Assembly: GCF_030323265.1 (NCBI RefSeq)
Contig: NZ_CP104990.1
Coordinates: forward strand, 496,001-560,000
From: Terrirhizobium terrae
Lineage (GTDB): Bacteria; Pseudomonadota; Alphaproteobacteria; Rhizobiales; Rhizobiaceae
Direction of reading: 5' to 3'
DNA: 64,000 nucleotides
Position numbers and translations under genes: made by a program. The notes under the pieces are model-generated. The model searched no databases. It saw nothing but the letters and a program-made list of their open reading frames with translations, and had not been told where the DNA came from. Below, piece by piece: positions 8,044-17,114 of this stretch. The first letter of the stretch is position 1, and each line of letters starts with the position of its first letter.

Positions 8044-10845
8044 TCAGATCGACTTGAGTCCGTCTGAAATGGTGGCGAATAGCATATCGATCTCTAGCGC
8101 AGAGATCACCAGAGGTGGAGACAGCACGATCGTGTTGGCCACGGGCCGGATCAGCACGCCGCGTTCGAAGCAATGGTCGTAGACCTTCTTGGCCATGGCC
8201 TTTCCGCTTGCCACATCGTCGCCGAGTTCGATCCCGGCGAGCAGGCCGAGATTGCGGATGTCCACCACGCCCGGCAGTCCCTTCAATGCGTGCGCGTGCT
8301 CCTGCCAGAGCGCCTCGATCGAGGCGGCGTTCTCGAAGACGCCTTCGTCCAGATAGACATCGAGTGTGGCAAGCGCCGCAGCGGAAGCGAGCGGATGGCC
8401 GGAATAGGTGTAGCCGTGCGAGAACTCCACGGCACCCTGGGCCGCATTGCCCATCAGCGTCTCGTGGATTTTGCCGGAGGTGATGACGCCGCCCATCGGC
8501 ACGGCACCATTGGTCATGCCCTTGGCAATGGCGATCAGGTCAGGTGTAACCTTGAAACGGTCGGCCGCGAAGGGATGTCCGAGGCGGCCGAAGCCGGTGA
8601 CGACCTCGTCGAAGATCAAGAGAATGCCGTGGCGCGTGCAGATTTCCCGCAGCCGTTCCAGATAGCCGACCGGCGGGACGAGCACGCCGGTCGAACCCGC
8701 GACTGGCTCGACGATGACAGCGGCCACGGTCGACGGGTCATAGGTCTGCAGCATCTGTTCCAGCTCATCGGCGATCTCCGCACCATGCGCCGGCTGGCCA
8801 AGGCTAAAGGCGTTGCGGGCCGGATCATGAGTGTGCGGCATGTGGGCCGCGCCCGGCAGAAGCATGCCGAACTGTTTTTTGTGCGGCCCCATGCCGGCTG
8901 CCGAAAGCCCACCGAATCCGACGCCGTGATAGCCGCGCTGGCGGCCGATGATCCGCTGACGCTGCCCCTGGCCGCGGGCGTGATGGTAGGCGAGCGCTAG
9001 CTTCAGCGCCGTATCCGTGGCCTCGGACCCGGAATTGGTGAAGAAGACATGGTCGAGGCCATCCGGCGCGATCGAGGTCAGGCGGCTCGCATATTCGAAG
9101 GCCAGCGGATGGCCGAAGCCGAAGGACGAGGCGAAGTCCAGTTGCGCCGCCTGCTTCTGGATGGCCTCGACGATCTTCGGGTGACCATGGCCGGCATTGA
9201 CGCACCAGAGACCCGCGATGCCGTCGAGCAGCCTGTGGCCGTCGCTCATCGAATAATACATGCCGGATGCGCCGGTGACGATCTGCGGCTTCTTCTTGAA
9301 ATCGCGGTTGACCGTGAACGGCATCCAGTAGGATTCCAGCGAATTTGCGTTGAGCTGCAGCGTGTCCATGGTGGTCTCGTCTTCTGTCTGGTGATTTGGG
9401 GTCGTGAGCCGGATCAGAGTCCAGCCGTTGGTCTGAGCCGGGATCGGCGGCATCACGTCGTCGGGGATCGGATTGATGAACGGATTGCCGTCGAGGCGGC
9501 CCTGAAGGTCCGCCTTGGCCGCCTCGACGAGCGCGGGATTGAGGAAGAGTTCGACGGCCGTCGCCGCCATGGCCTTTGCGGCATGGGCCATGCCCTTGTG
9601 CGCGGCCGGCAGCTTGCCCTGCGCCACCAACTGCCAGGAATGGCCGGGCGTGCCGATCGCGTAGGTCGCGCCGCGCATCTGCACCGTCGGGACGACCCAG
9701 CTGACGCTGCCGACATCGGTCGAGCCGACGATCGACGTGTCACCCGCATAGAGCGGGACGATGAGGTCGCAGAGCGGCTCGTCCTTCCTCGGCTTCACAT
9801 GGAAGCGGGCATAGGACGAGGCGATGTCTTCCGGCGAAAACGTCGCCTGGAATTTGCGCGCCGTCGCCTTGTCCTCGTCGCTGAAGATCGCCGGGCCGAG
9901 ACGTTCGATCTGGGCATGCATGCAGTCTTCCAGCGGCTCGTTGCCGATCAGGTTGGCATCGCCGGAAATGATTTCCTGCCGCACCGTCGTCTCGGTCATC
10001 CAGGCGGCACCTTCCGCCACGCGCTTGACGCGGGCGACGAGGGTGAGAAGCTCGGGCAGCGTTTTCGCGCGCACGAGATAGCGCACCGTGGCATTGGCCT
10101 GCACCACATTCGGCGCCGAGCCGCCCGCATCGGTGATCGCATAATGGATGCGCGCGGTGATCGGCATATGCTCGCGCAGAAAATTGACGCCGACATTCAT
10201 CAGTTCGACGGCATCGAGCGCGCTGCGGCCGAGATGCGGTGTGGAGGCGGCGTGCGAGGCGCGGCCGGAAAAATGGAAATTCATCTCGCTGCAGGCGAGC
10301 GAGATGGGGTTGTTGACGCCGGTAAAGGCGGCCGGATGCCAGCAGATGGCGATGTCGACATCGTCGAAGACACCGGCGCGCACCATGAATCCCTTCGAGG
10401 ATCCACCTTCCTCGGCCGGGCAGCCATAGTAACGCACACGCCCCTTCAAGCCGTTCGCCGCCAGATAGTCCTTTACGGCTGCGGCGGCCAGCATCGAGCC
10501 TGAGCCCAGTAGATTGTGGCCGCAGCCGTGGCCGTGACCACCAGCGGTGACGGGGCGCGGCTCGGCCACGCCGGACATCTGGCTCAGGCCCGGAAGCGCA
10601 TCATATTCCCCGAGGATGGCGATGACCGGGCCGCCTTCGCCCGCCTCGCCCATGATCGCGGTTGGGATGCCAGCGATGTTGCATTCGGTCCGAAAGCTCT
10701 CGGCCTCCAGCAGGCGCACGTGCTCCGCGGAGGAGCGGACTTCCTCATAATTGATCTCCGGCATGTCCCAGACGCGGTCGCTGAGATCGAAGAAAGCTGG
10801 GCTCTTCTCGTCGACGATGGTCCAGACGGTTTCGGCATTTTTCAT
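8044..10845 (-). CDS. M20 amidohydrolase fused to class III aminotransferase
   Basis: One uninterrupted frame of 933 residues carries two enzymes. Residues 1 to about 465 are an AbgB-like M20 amidohydrolase: metal-binding HGHGCGH near 104-110, PAEEGG, WHPAAF and the dimerisation region. Residues 493-933 are a class III PLP aminotransferase: NSGSEATDTALKLA, IFDEVVTGFGRLG and the PLP lysine in AIAKGMTNGAVPMGG. The joining stretch of about 25 residues lacks domain character, and an ATG at 9369 gives a natural aminotransferase start. The TGG at 9421-9423 (Trp475) is one base from TGA, so loss of a stop between two formerly separate genes is plausible. It lies downstream of the Dpp-type importer and probably releases and transaminates the amine from an imported N-acyl compound. 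Confidence 0.85.
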   Translation of the reverse strand: MKNAETVWTIVDEKSPAFFDLSDRVWDMPEINYEEVRSSAEHVRLLEAESFRTECNIAGIPTAIMGEAGEGGPVIAILGEYDALPGLSQMSGVAEPRPVTAGGHGHGCGHNLLGSGSMLAAAAVKDYLAANGLKGRVRYYGCPAEEGGSSKGFMVRAGVFDDVDIAICWHPAAFTGVNNPISLACSEMNFHFSGRASHAASTPHLGRSALDAVELMNVGVNFLREHMPITARIHYAITDAGGSAPNVVQANATVRYLVRAKTLPELLTLVARVKRVAEGAAWMTETTVRQEIISGDANLIGNEPLEDCMHAQIERLGPAIFSDEDKATARKFQATFSPEDIASSYARFHVKPRKDEPLCDLIVPLYAGDTSIVGSTDVGSVSWVVPTVQMRGATYAIGTPGHSWQLVAQGKLPAAHKGMAHAAKAMAATAVELFLNPALVEAAKADLQGRLDGNPFINPIPDDVMPPIPAQTNGWTLIRLTTPNHQTEDETTMDTLQLNANSLESYWMPFTVNRDFKKKPQIVTGASGMYYSMSDGHRLLDGIAGLWCVNAGHGHPKIVEAIQKQAAQLDFASSFGFGHPLAFEYASRLTSIAPDGLDHVFFTNSGSEATDTALKLALAYHHARGQGQRQRIIGRQRGYHGVGFGGLSAAGMGPHKKQFGMLLPGAAHMPHTHDPARNAFSLGQPAHGAEIADELEQMLQTYDPSTVAAVIVEPVAGSTGVLVPPVGYLERLREICTRHGILLIFDEVVTGFGRLGHPFAADRFKVTPDLIAIAKGMTNGAVPMGGVITSGKIHETLMGNAAQGAVEFSHGYTYSGHPLASAAALATLDVYLDEGVFENAASIEALWQEHAHALKGLPGVVDIRNLGLLAGIELGDDVASGKAMAKKVYDHCFERGVLIRPVANTIVLSPPLVISALEIDMLFATISDGLKSI

Positions 10846-10864
10846 CGTTATCTCGTCCTGAAGT

Positions 10865-12469
10865 TCATGCGGCGATGCCGAGCGTCGGCGTCGCTTCGAG
10901 CAGGGCGCGGGTATAGTCGTGCTGCGGATTGTCCAGCACGTCGCCTGTGCTGCCCTGTTCGACGATCAGCCCCTGCTGCATGACGACGATGCGGTCGGCG
11001 ACGCGCGAGACGGCACCGAGATCATGGCTGATGAAGAGGCAGGCAAAACCATGGTTTTCCTGCAGCCTGCGGAAGAGATCGAGAACCTGTTTCTGGATGG
11101 TCATGTCGAGCGCGGATACCGGCTCGTCGGCAACGACGAAGGCGGGGTTGCGGATCACCGCGCGGGCGATCGCCACCCGCTGACGCTGGCCGCCGGAGAG
11201 CGCATGCGGATAGCGCTCGCTAAGGCCGGAGAGCCCGACCTCGTTCAGCATCTCCTTCACCCGCTCCACCTTTTCGGCGCGCCCAAGCTTCGGGCCATGT
11301 TTCAGCGGCTCGGCAACGATATCGAAAATCGTCTGGCGCGGGTCGAGCGAGGAATAGGGGTCCTGGAAGACCAACTGGCATTGCAGCCGGAAATCGCGCG
11401 CCGCCACCTTGTCGGCGGATGCCATGGAACGGTCACGGAAATGAACGTCCCCGCCGGAGAGGGGAAGAAGACCGAGCATCGCCCGCCCGAGCGTCGTCTT
11501 GCCGGAACCTGAGCCGCCGACCACGGCGACCACCTCGCCGGGCTGCACGCCGAGCGACACGCCTCTGACGGCAAGCTTCTTTTCGGCAGTGCTGAACATG
11601 TTGCCGGCGCCGGAAAAGGTCACCTCGACATCGCGCGCCTCGATCAGGGGCGCGGCCGCGAGCGGCTTGCGGTCATGGTCGCGCTTCGGCAGGGCGTCGA
11701 TCAGCGTGCGCGTATACTGTTCCTTCGGCCGGTGAAGCACGTCCTCGACCGGTCCGGTCTCGATCAGCTTGCCGCGCTCGAGAACGATCACCTTTTTGGC
11801 ATATTGAGCGACGAGGCCGAGATTGTGGGTGATCAGCAGCACCGCTGTGCCGAAGGTGCGCGTGAGATCGACCATGATCTCCATGACCTCGCGCTGGGTC
11901 AGCGTGTCGAGTGCCGTGGTCGGCTCATCTGCGATCAGGAGCTTCGGCCGGAGCAGCATGACGGAGGCGAGCATGATGCGCTGGCGCATGCCACCGGAGA
12001 ATTGGTGCGGATAGGCGACGAGACAGGCGGCCGGGTCCGGTATCTTCACCCGCGCCAGCATTTCGCTGGCCCGTTCGAGTGCGGCCTCGACGCCGATCTT
12101 CTCGTGCAGCCTCAGTCCCTCGACGAGCTGCGCGCCGATCGTGAGTGCCGGATTGAGCGAGACCATCGGTTCCTGAAAGACCATGCCGATCTCGGCGCCA
12201 CGGACCTTGCGGATTTCGGCGTCGGACATTGTCAGCACATCGCGGCCCTGGAAGAGAATCTCGCCGGATGTCGGCTTGATCGCCTTCGGCAAAAGCCGCA
12301 TCGAGGCGCGGGCGGCCACCGTCTTGCCGCTGCCGCTTTCGCCGACAAGCGCGACGATGCTGCCGGCCTCGACATCGAAGGAGACGTCATGCAGAATCGG
12401 AAAGCCGTTCGAGGTGGTGACACGAAGATCGCGGACGCTGAGAAGCGGAGAGGACGTGTCTGCGGTCAT
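10865..12469 (-). CDS. Dipeptide/oligopeptide ABC importer ATPase (fused DppD-DppF type)
   Basis: A 534-residue protein with two ABC ATPase domains. The first has Walker A GESGSGKT, signature SGGMRQR and Walker [13 protein letters not shown]. The second has GGSGSGKTT, SGGQRQR and VVADEPVSALD. Each half ends with the oligopeptide-binding-type C-terminal extension. The start at 12469 overlaps the permease stop (TGATG), and the in-frame extension upstream has no domain. It powers the importer formed with the next two permeases and the binding protein. Confidence 0.92.
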   Translation of the reverse strand: MTADTSSPLLSVRDLRVTTSNGFPILHDVSFDVEAGSIVALVGESGSGKTVAARASMRLLPKAIKPTSGEILFQGRDVLTMSDAEIRKVRGAEIGMVFQEPMVSLNPALTIGAQLVEGLRLHEKIGVEAALERASEMLARVKIPDPAACLVAYPHQFSGGMRQRIMLASVMLLRPKLLIADEPTTALDTLTQREVMEIMVDLTRTFGTAVLLITHNLGLVAQYAKKVIVLERGKLIETGPVEDVLHRPKEQYTRTLIDALPKRDHDRKPLAAAPLIEARDVEVTFSGAGNMFSTAEKKLAVRGVSLGVQPGEVVAVVGGSGSGKTTLGRAMLGLLPLSGGDVHFRDRSMASADKVAARDFRLQCQLVFQDPYSSLDPRQTIFDIVAEPLKHGPKLGRAEKVERVKEMLNEVGLSGLSERYPHALSGGQRQRVAIARAVIRNPAFVVADEPVSALDMTIQKQVLDLFRRLQENHGFACLFISHDLGAVSRVADRIVVMQQGLIVEQGSTGDVLDNPQHDYTRALLEATPTLGIAA

Positions 12470-13284
12470 CACTTTTGCTCCATTCGCGGGTCGAAGCGGT
12501 CGCGCAGCGCGTCTCCGAGCAGGTTGATGCCGAGCAATGTCAGCGAGATGCAGATGCCGGGGGCAAGGCCGAGCCAGGGTGCCCGTTCGATATAGGTGCG
12601 GGCGGCCGACAGCATGTTGCCCCAGGTCGGCGCCGGTGGCGGCACGCCAAGGCCGAGAAAGCTCAGGCCGCTTTCCGCGAGAACGACCCAGCCGAACATC
12701 GATGTGGCGAGAACCACGATCGGCGCTGTGCAATTGGGCAGCACATGATGAAACATGGTGGCGAATTCGGAATTGCCGATGACGCGCGAGGCTTCGACAT
12801 ATTCCCGCTCGCGAGCGGAGAGCACGCTTGCGCGGACGACACGCAGCACCGACGGGGCAAAGGCGATGCCGAGCGCCAGGATGATGCCATATTTGTTGGG
12901 GCCGGAGATGACCATCAGGCCGAGCGCCAGAAGCGTGCCGGGAAATGCCAGAAGCGCATCGCTGAATACCATCAGGATCCGATCGACCGTGCCGCGGGTA
13001 TATCCCGCCACGAGGCCGGCAATCGTGCCGGCGATGATCGCGAAGGCGACGGTCAGGATCGCGACCGTCATGCTCTGGACGGCGCCCGCCATCAGTCGCG
13101 AGACGACGTCGCGGCCGAATTCGTCGGTGCCGAGCCAGAATTGCGCCGATGGCGGCTTCAGGCGGGAGATAAGCTTGATCGCCGCCGGGTCATAGGGCGT
13201 CCAGACCATGGCGATCAGCGCCATGCCGCCGATGAAGATCAGCAGGGCCGACCCGATGAGCATGTTTGCCGGCTGCCTGATCAT
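12469..13284 (-). CDS. Dipeptide-type ABC permease (DppC family)
   Basis: About 271 residues with an N-terminal membrane segment (LIGSALLIFIGGMALIAMVW), then the DppC hallmark LGTDEFGRDVVSRLMAGA and five further hydrophobic helices. The EAA loop (YVEASRVIGNSEFATMFHHVLPN) contacts the ATPase. The start at 13284 overlaps the DppB stop (ATGA), and the stop overlaps the ATPase start, which shows tight translational coupling. Confidence 0.92.
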   Translation of the reverse strand: MIRQPANMLIGSALLIFIGGMALIAMVWTPYDPAAIKLISRLKPPSAQFWLGTDEFGRDVVSRLMAGAVQSMTVAILTVAFAIIAGTIAGLVAGYTRGTVDRILMVFSDALLAFPGTLLALGLMVISGPNKYGIILALGIAFAPSVLRVVRASVLSAREREYVEASRVIGNSEFATMFHHVLPNCTAPIVVLATSMFGWVVLAESGLSFLGLGVPPPAPTWGNMLSAARTYIERAPWLGLAPGICISLTLLGINLLGDALRDRFDPRMEQK

Positions 13285-14234
13285 GACGCGGTGACCCGCG
13301 GATCGAACAGCGGATAGCAGAGATCGACGATCAGATTGACGATCACGTAGATCATGGCCGTGAATAGCAGACATCCCTGTACCACCGGATAGTCGCGCGC
13401 GAAGATCGCATCGACGAGAAGGCGCCCGAGGCCGGGCAAAGTGAAGACGGTTTCCAGCACCGCGATGCCGCCGAGCAGACCGCCGAGAACGAGGCCGATC
13501 ATCGTCCAGGTCGGGGCGAAGGCGTTGGGCAGGACGTGGCGGAGCAGAACCTTGCGTTCCGACAAACCTTTGGCGCGGGCATGCATGACATATTCGAGCC
13601 GCAGGATCTCGATGGCGCTGGCGCGCATCATGCGGGTCAGTACGCCGACCTCGATCAGCATCAGCGTCATGATCGGCAGGATGACATAGGTGATCGCCGT
13701 CCACGGATTTTCGCTGAAGGGCACGAAGCCGACGACCGGCAGCCATCCGAGATTGAGGCCGAAGATCAGCAGGAAGACCAGACCGAGCCAGAAGCTCGGA
13801 ACCGACATCAGCAGCGTCGAGGCAGCGACGATCGCCACGTCCACATGCTCGTTCTGACGCCAGGCGGCGATCAGGCCGGCCGGGATGGCGATGAGCGTCG
13901 CAAGCCCGACGGCGACGAGCACGATCGTGGCGCTGACCTGAAACCGATCGAGCATCAGCGGCAGAACCGGCGCGCCGTTGGAAATCGAGTGGCCGAGATC
14001 CCCCTGGATGACGTTGCCGAGCCAGTAGAGGAATTGCAGAGGCACCGGCTGATCGAGGCCGAGACTGGCCCGAAGACCGGCGATTTCTTCTGCGCTCGCG
14101 TCGTCACCCAGAATGAGTAGGGCAGGGTCGCCCGGGATCATCCGGACGAGGAAGAATACCATCACCGCAACGAGCAGCAGTGTCGGAAGCGTCCATAACA
14201 GACGCTTGCCGATATATTTCGAAAGGGCGTTCAT
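13281..14234 (-). CDS. Dipeptide-type ABC permease (DppB family)
   Basis: About 317 residues starting MNALSKYIGKRLLWTLPTLL, typical of DppB. It has the FFLVRMIPGDPALLILG element, six predicted membrane helices and the EAA loop (YVMHARAKGLSERKVLLRHVLPN). The start at 14234 is chosen by homology and because the gene begins 4 bp after the binding-protein stop. The longer upstream frame overlaps the binding-protein gene and has no domain. Confidence 0.92.
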   Translation of the reverse strand: MNALSKYIGKRLLWTLPTLLLVAVMVFFLVRMIPGDPALLILGDDASAEEIAGLRASLGLDQPVPLQFLYWLGNVIQGDLGHSISNGAPVLPLMLDRFQVSATIVLVAVGLATLIAIPAGLIAAWRQNEHVDVAIVAASTLLMSVPSFWLGLVFLLIFGLNLGWLPVVGFVPFSENPWTAITYVILPIMTLMLIEVGVLTRMMRASAIEILRLEYVMHARAKGLSERKVLLRHVLPNAFAPTWTMIGLVLGGLLGGIAVLETVFTLPGLGRLLVDAIFARDYPVVQGCLLFTAMIYVIVNLIVDLCYPLFDPRVTAS

Positions 14235-14238
14235 GGGC

Positions 14239-15807
14239 TCAATTGCCCTGGGTGAAGGAGACGCCCCACATGCGCGCATAGCCGACCGGCCAGGTCTTGT
14301 AGCCTTCGACATTCGAGCGGACCGCACCGATGCGGGTGCCGGAATAGAGCGGGATGATCGGCAGATCGGCGCGGATCATGCCTTCCAGCTTGTCGAAGAT
14401 CGCCTGACGCTTGGCCTCGTCGGTGATCTGGGTGCTTTCCGCAATCAGCTTCAGGCCATCCGGGTTGTCCCAGACCTTGTTGGCGCTCTTGTCCTTGTTA
14501 CCGCTGACCATGTCGAAGGACAGAGAAGGATCGAGGCGGGCGGAATAGGTAAATGACATGGCGCTGTAATTGCCGGTCGTGTAGCGGTCCAGCAAAGTCG
14601 CCCAATCGAGCGTTTCCACCTCGATATTGATGCCCGCTTCCTGGGCCATGGCCTGCACGAGGACGGCAGCATCGAAGAGCGACGGATAATGCTTGGTCGC
14701 CAGCCATTTGATCGGCTGGCCATTGTAACCGGCTTCGGCAAGAAGCTTCTTGGCTTCTTCGATATTGCGAGAAGGCATTTCCTTCTGGGCGGAGCCGAAA
14801 TAGGGGCTCGGCACAGGCACGATGGATGCGCTCGCCGCGGACTGGCCGTTTGTCAGAGCCTCGGTGATCTGCGGAATATCGAGTGACAGCATGATGGCCT
14901 GGCGGATCCGGACATCCTTCAAAAGCGGGTCGCGCGTCTGGAACAGAAGGCCTGTCAGGCCCATGGCGTCGACCTTGTCCACCTTGATGTCGCCGTTCTC
15001 GGTCATCTCGTCGATATCGGCATTGTTGACGTCGGCCAGCACATCGATGTCGCCCGATGAGATGGCGGTCTTTGCTGCGGCATCGTCGGGGATGATCATG
15101 AAGCGGACGGCATCCACCTTCGGCGTCTTGTCGCCGACATAGCCGGTGCGGTCGCCGCCGGGAGAAACGTAGTTCGGATTGGCGGCAAGCTGCACATACT
15201 GGCCGCTGCGCCATTCCTGCAGCGTGAACGGGCCGGTGCCGATCGGCTTCACCCATTTGCCTTCGGCATCGAGCGAGCTCTTGTGATAGATGCCGGTTCC
15301 GCCGCAGTCGGTGCGCGCAATCGTTGCCAGGAACAGCGCGGTGGGTTTCTCCAGCGTGAAGACGACCGTCGAGGCGTCGGGCGCAGCAACATCGGCAACG
15401 CTGGCGACACCCGAGCCCGTCACATCCTTGAGGCAGCGCCACGCGGTCTTCGGGTCGGTATAGCGTGCCCACGAGCTCAGCACGTCGGCGGAGGTCAGCG
15501 CCTCACCATTGCTGAACTTGAGGCCGTCGCGCAGCTTGAATGTATAGGTCTTGCCGTCGTCGGAAATATCGATCGATTTCGCCAGGAGCGGAGCAACCGA
15601 CGCGTCGTCGCGGTAACCGACAAGGCCTTCGACCATGTGAAGAACGACGGCATCGCTGTTCGCATCCCGGTTGACGCCCGGATCCGTCGAGCGGATGTCG
15701 GCATTCAGCCGCACGCGCATCATCTTGTCCTGGGCCAGCGCGGTGCCCGCGGTTGCGGCCATCACGGCCGTCATTGCAGTCATCGTCAGAAAATTGCGGT
15801 ATTTCAT
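14239..15807 (-). CDS. Dipeptide-type ABC substrate-binding protein (family 5)
   Basis: A 522-residue periplasmic protein with a signal peptide (MKYRNFLTMTAMTAVMAATAG, cleavage near ALAQD). The SBP_bac_5 pattern is clear: LLAKSIDISDDGKTYTFKLRDGLKFSNGEALTSADV, then FTLQEWRSGQY. It is the first importer gene after the C45 hydrolase and determines substrate specificity. Family 5 proteins bind peptides, but also opines, nickel and other ligands, so the ligand is open. Confidence 0.93.
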   Translation of the reverse strand: MKYRNFLTMTAMTAVMAATAGTALAQDKMMRVRLNADIRSTDPGVNRDANSDAVVLHMVEGLVGYRDDASVAPLLAKSIDISDDGKTYTFKLRDGLKFSNGEALTSADVLSSWARYTDPKTAWRCLKDVTGSGVASVADVAAPDASTVVFTLEKPTALFLATIARTDCGGTGIYHKSSLDAEGKWVKPIGTGPFTLQEWRSGQYVQLAANPNYVSPGGDRTGYVGDKTPKVDAVRFMIIPDDAAAKTAISSGDIDVLADVNNADIDEMTENGDIKVDKVDAMGLTGLLFQTRDPLLKDVRIRQAIMLSLDIPQITEALTNGQSAASASIVPVPSPYFGSAQKEMPSRNIEEAKKLLAEAGYNGQPIKWLATKHYPSLFDAAVLVQAMAQEAGINIEVETLDWATLLDRYTTGNYSAMSFTYSARLDPSLSFDMVSGNKDKSANKVWDNPDGLKLIAESTQITDEAKRQAIFDKLEGMIRADLPIIPLYSGTRIGAVRSNVEGYKTWPVGYARMWGVSFTQGN

Positions 15808-15844
15808 CGGAAGCTCCCGTTTTTGTTCCCTTATAGGTTTTTGA

Positions 15845-17008
15845 TCAGGCGGCGTTCGTTTGAGCCGGTCCCGGCTGTTCGATGGGTTTCACCTGCATGT
15901 CGAGGCTGTATTTCCAGAAATGCGCGCCGAGTGCCGGCAGCAGGGCCACCTCGATGCGGCCCTCGCTCGGCACCATGACGATCATCGCGACCGTGGCGGA
16001 CTGGTTGTTGGAGAGCGGCGACTTGCGCGGCGGGCGGCAGACCGAATAGGGCGTCTCGAACATGTCCGACAGCGCATGCTTGACGGTATCGACGGTGATC
16101 TGCCCGTTATGCGGCTCCAGCAACTGGCGGACACGCAGGTCGCGATAGAGGCTGTCGGGCATGTTGAATACGCCCCTGTCCTGCAGTTTCGACAGCGCCA
16201 CCTGGCTCTGGAAATGGTTGGCGTGAACGAGAATGCCGTCCTGCGGATGGACGAGGAAGGTTTCGTCCGGGGCGCATTCGAAATCGATCGCGATGCCATG
16301 GGCGTGGCCGATCATCATGTTGTTCGATGCCGACTTGCGCGTGCCATAGACGGCCTGCATCGACATGGCCAGCTGGTCCTGTTCCAGAACCCTGCGGCGG
16401 ATGATGGCGAGCGGCACGCCGAGTTCGCGATAGTCGCGCTCGGTCTCCAGGTAATTGCCGCTGATCGTGATGCCGGCGGAGTTGAAGCCGGTGCGGGCGA
16501 GGCCGCCGGCTTCTGTAAAGGTGACGATGTCCGGGCCGTCGTTGCGCTTGATCTTGAGAACGACGGCGGTTTCCGCGCATTCCGCCTTCCAGTCCCAGTT
16601 CTGGGCGTGAATGAATGTATTGTCGCGGCTGGCAGACGGCATGATGAAGACGCCGGTGCAGCCGTCGGACTGGATGAAGTCCTGCTGACCCTTTTCCCGG
16701 CGGCGCGCCATCTTGAGGATCTCTGTCCGCGCATTGAGCAACAGCACCGCTGCGAGATCCTTGTTTATCGCACGGGCGATACCTTTCATCTCTTCGATAT
16801 ACTGGCTGCCATAGTCCTCGATTGCGCCGGCGAAGCGGTCGATCATCGCTGCGAGATCGTCATCCTTGAGGCCGGAGGAATGCAGCTGATCCTTGTAGTG
16901 ATCGACGCCTTTCAGGATTCGCTCGGATGCCTGCTCGCCATATTGTTGACCGCGCTCGAACGGCGTACCAGAAACTTCGATGAGCGGGCAGGGAAGGGGC
17001 AGGGTCAT
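15845..17008 (-). CDS. C45-family acyltransferase/amidohydrolase (isopenicillin N acyltransferase-like)
   Basis: A 387-residue protein of the acyl-CoA:6-aminopenicillanic acid acyltransferase family. The expected maturation site is SDGCTGVF, where Cys117 would be exposed as the N-terminal nucleophile after self-cleavage. Other family features are GTPFERGQQYGEQ near the N terminus, HAQNWDWK after the Cys, and GLARTGFNSAGITISGNYL. It has no signal peptide, so it acts in the cytoplasm on imported material. It is the promoter-proximal gene of the importer operon and is divergent from a GntR regulator. Bacterial members hydrolyse or transfer acyl groups on amides; the substrate is not known. Confidence 0.88.
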   Translation of the reverse strand: MTLPLPCPLIEVSGTPFERGQQYGEQASERILKGVDHYKDQLHSSGLKDDDLAAMIDRFAGAIEDYGSQYIEEMKGIARAINKDLAAVLLLNARTEILKMARRREKGQQDFIQSDGCTGVFIMPSASRDNTFIHAQNWDWKAECAETAVVLKIKRNDGPDIVTFTEAGGLARTGFNSAGITISGNYLETERDYRELGVPLAIIRRRVLEQDQLAMSMQAVYGTRKSASNNMMIGHAHGIAIDFECAPDETFLVHPQDGILVHANHFQSQVALSKLQDRGVFNMPDSLYRDLRVRQLLEPHNGQITVDTVKHALSDMFETPYSVCRPPRKSPLSNNQSATVAMIVMVPSEGRIEVALLPALGAHFWKYSLDMQVKPIEQPGPAQTNAA

Positions 17009-17114
17009 GGCACTATATCCGGGTGATGAACAAGGATGACGTCGGCTGGATTGCCTTCATCAAAAAAGTATTTCATAAAACAAAAACCAAAATTATCGGG
17101 AAGGCAAGCGAAAA

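Noticed and set aside
9049..10503. 484-residue plus-strand frame opposite the amidohydrolase-aminotransferase
   Set aside because: Charged, low-complexity His/Arg/Asp-rich translation typical of the antisense of a GC-rich gene; no motif.
15860..17026. 388-residue plus-strand frame opposite the C45 hydrolase
   Set aside because: Shadow of a real gene; no ribosome-binding site or motif.
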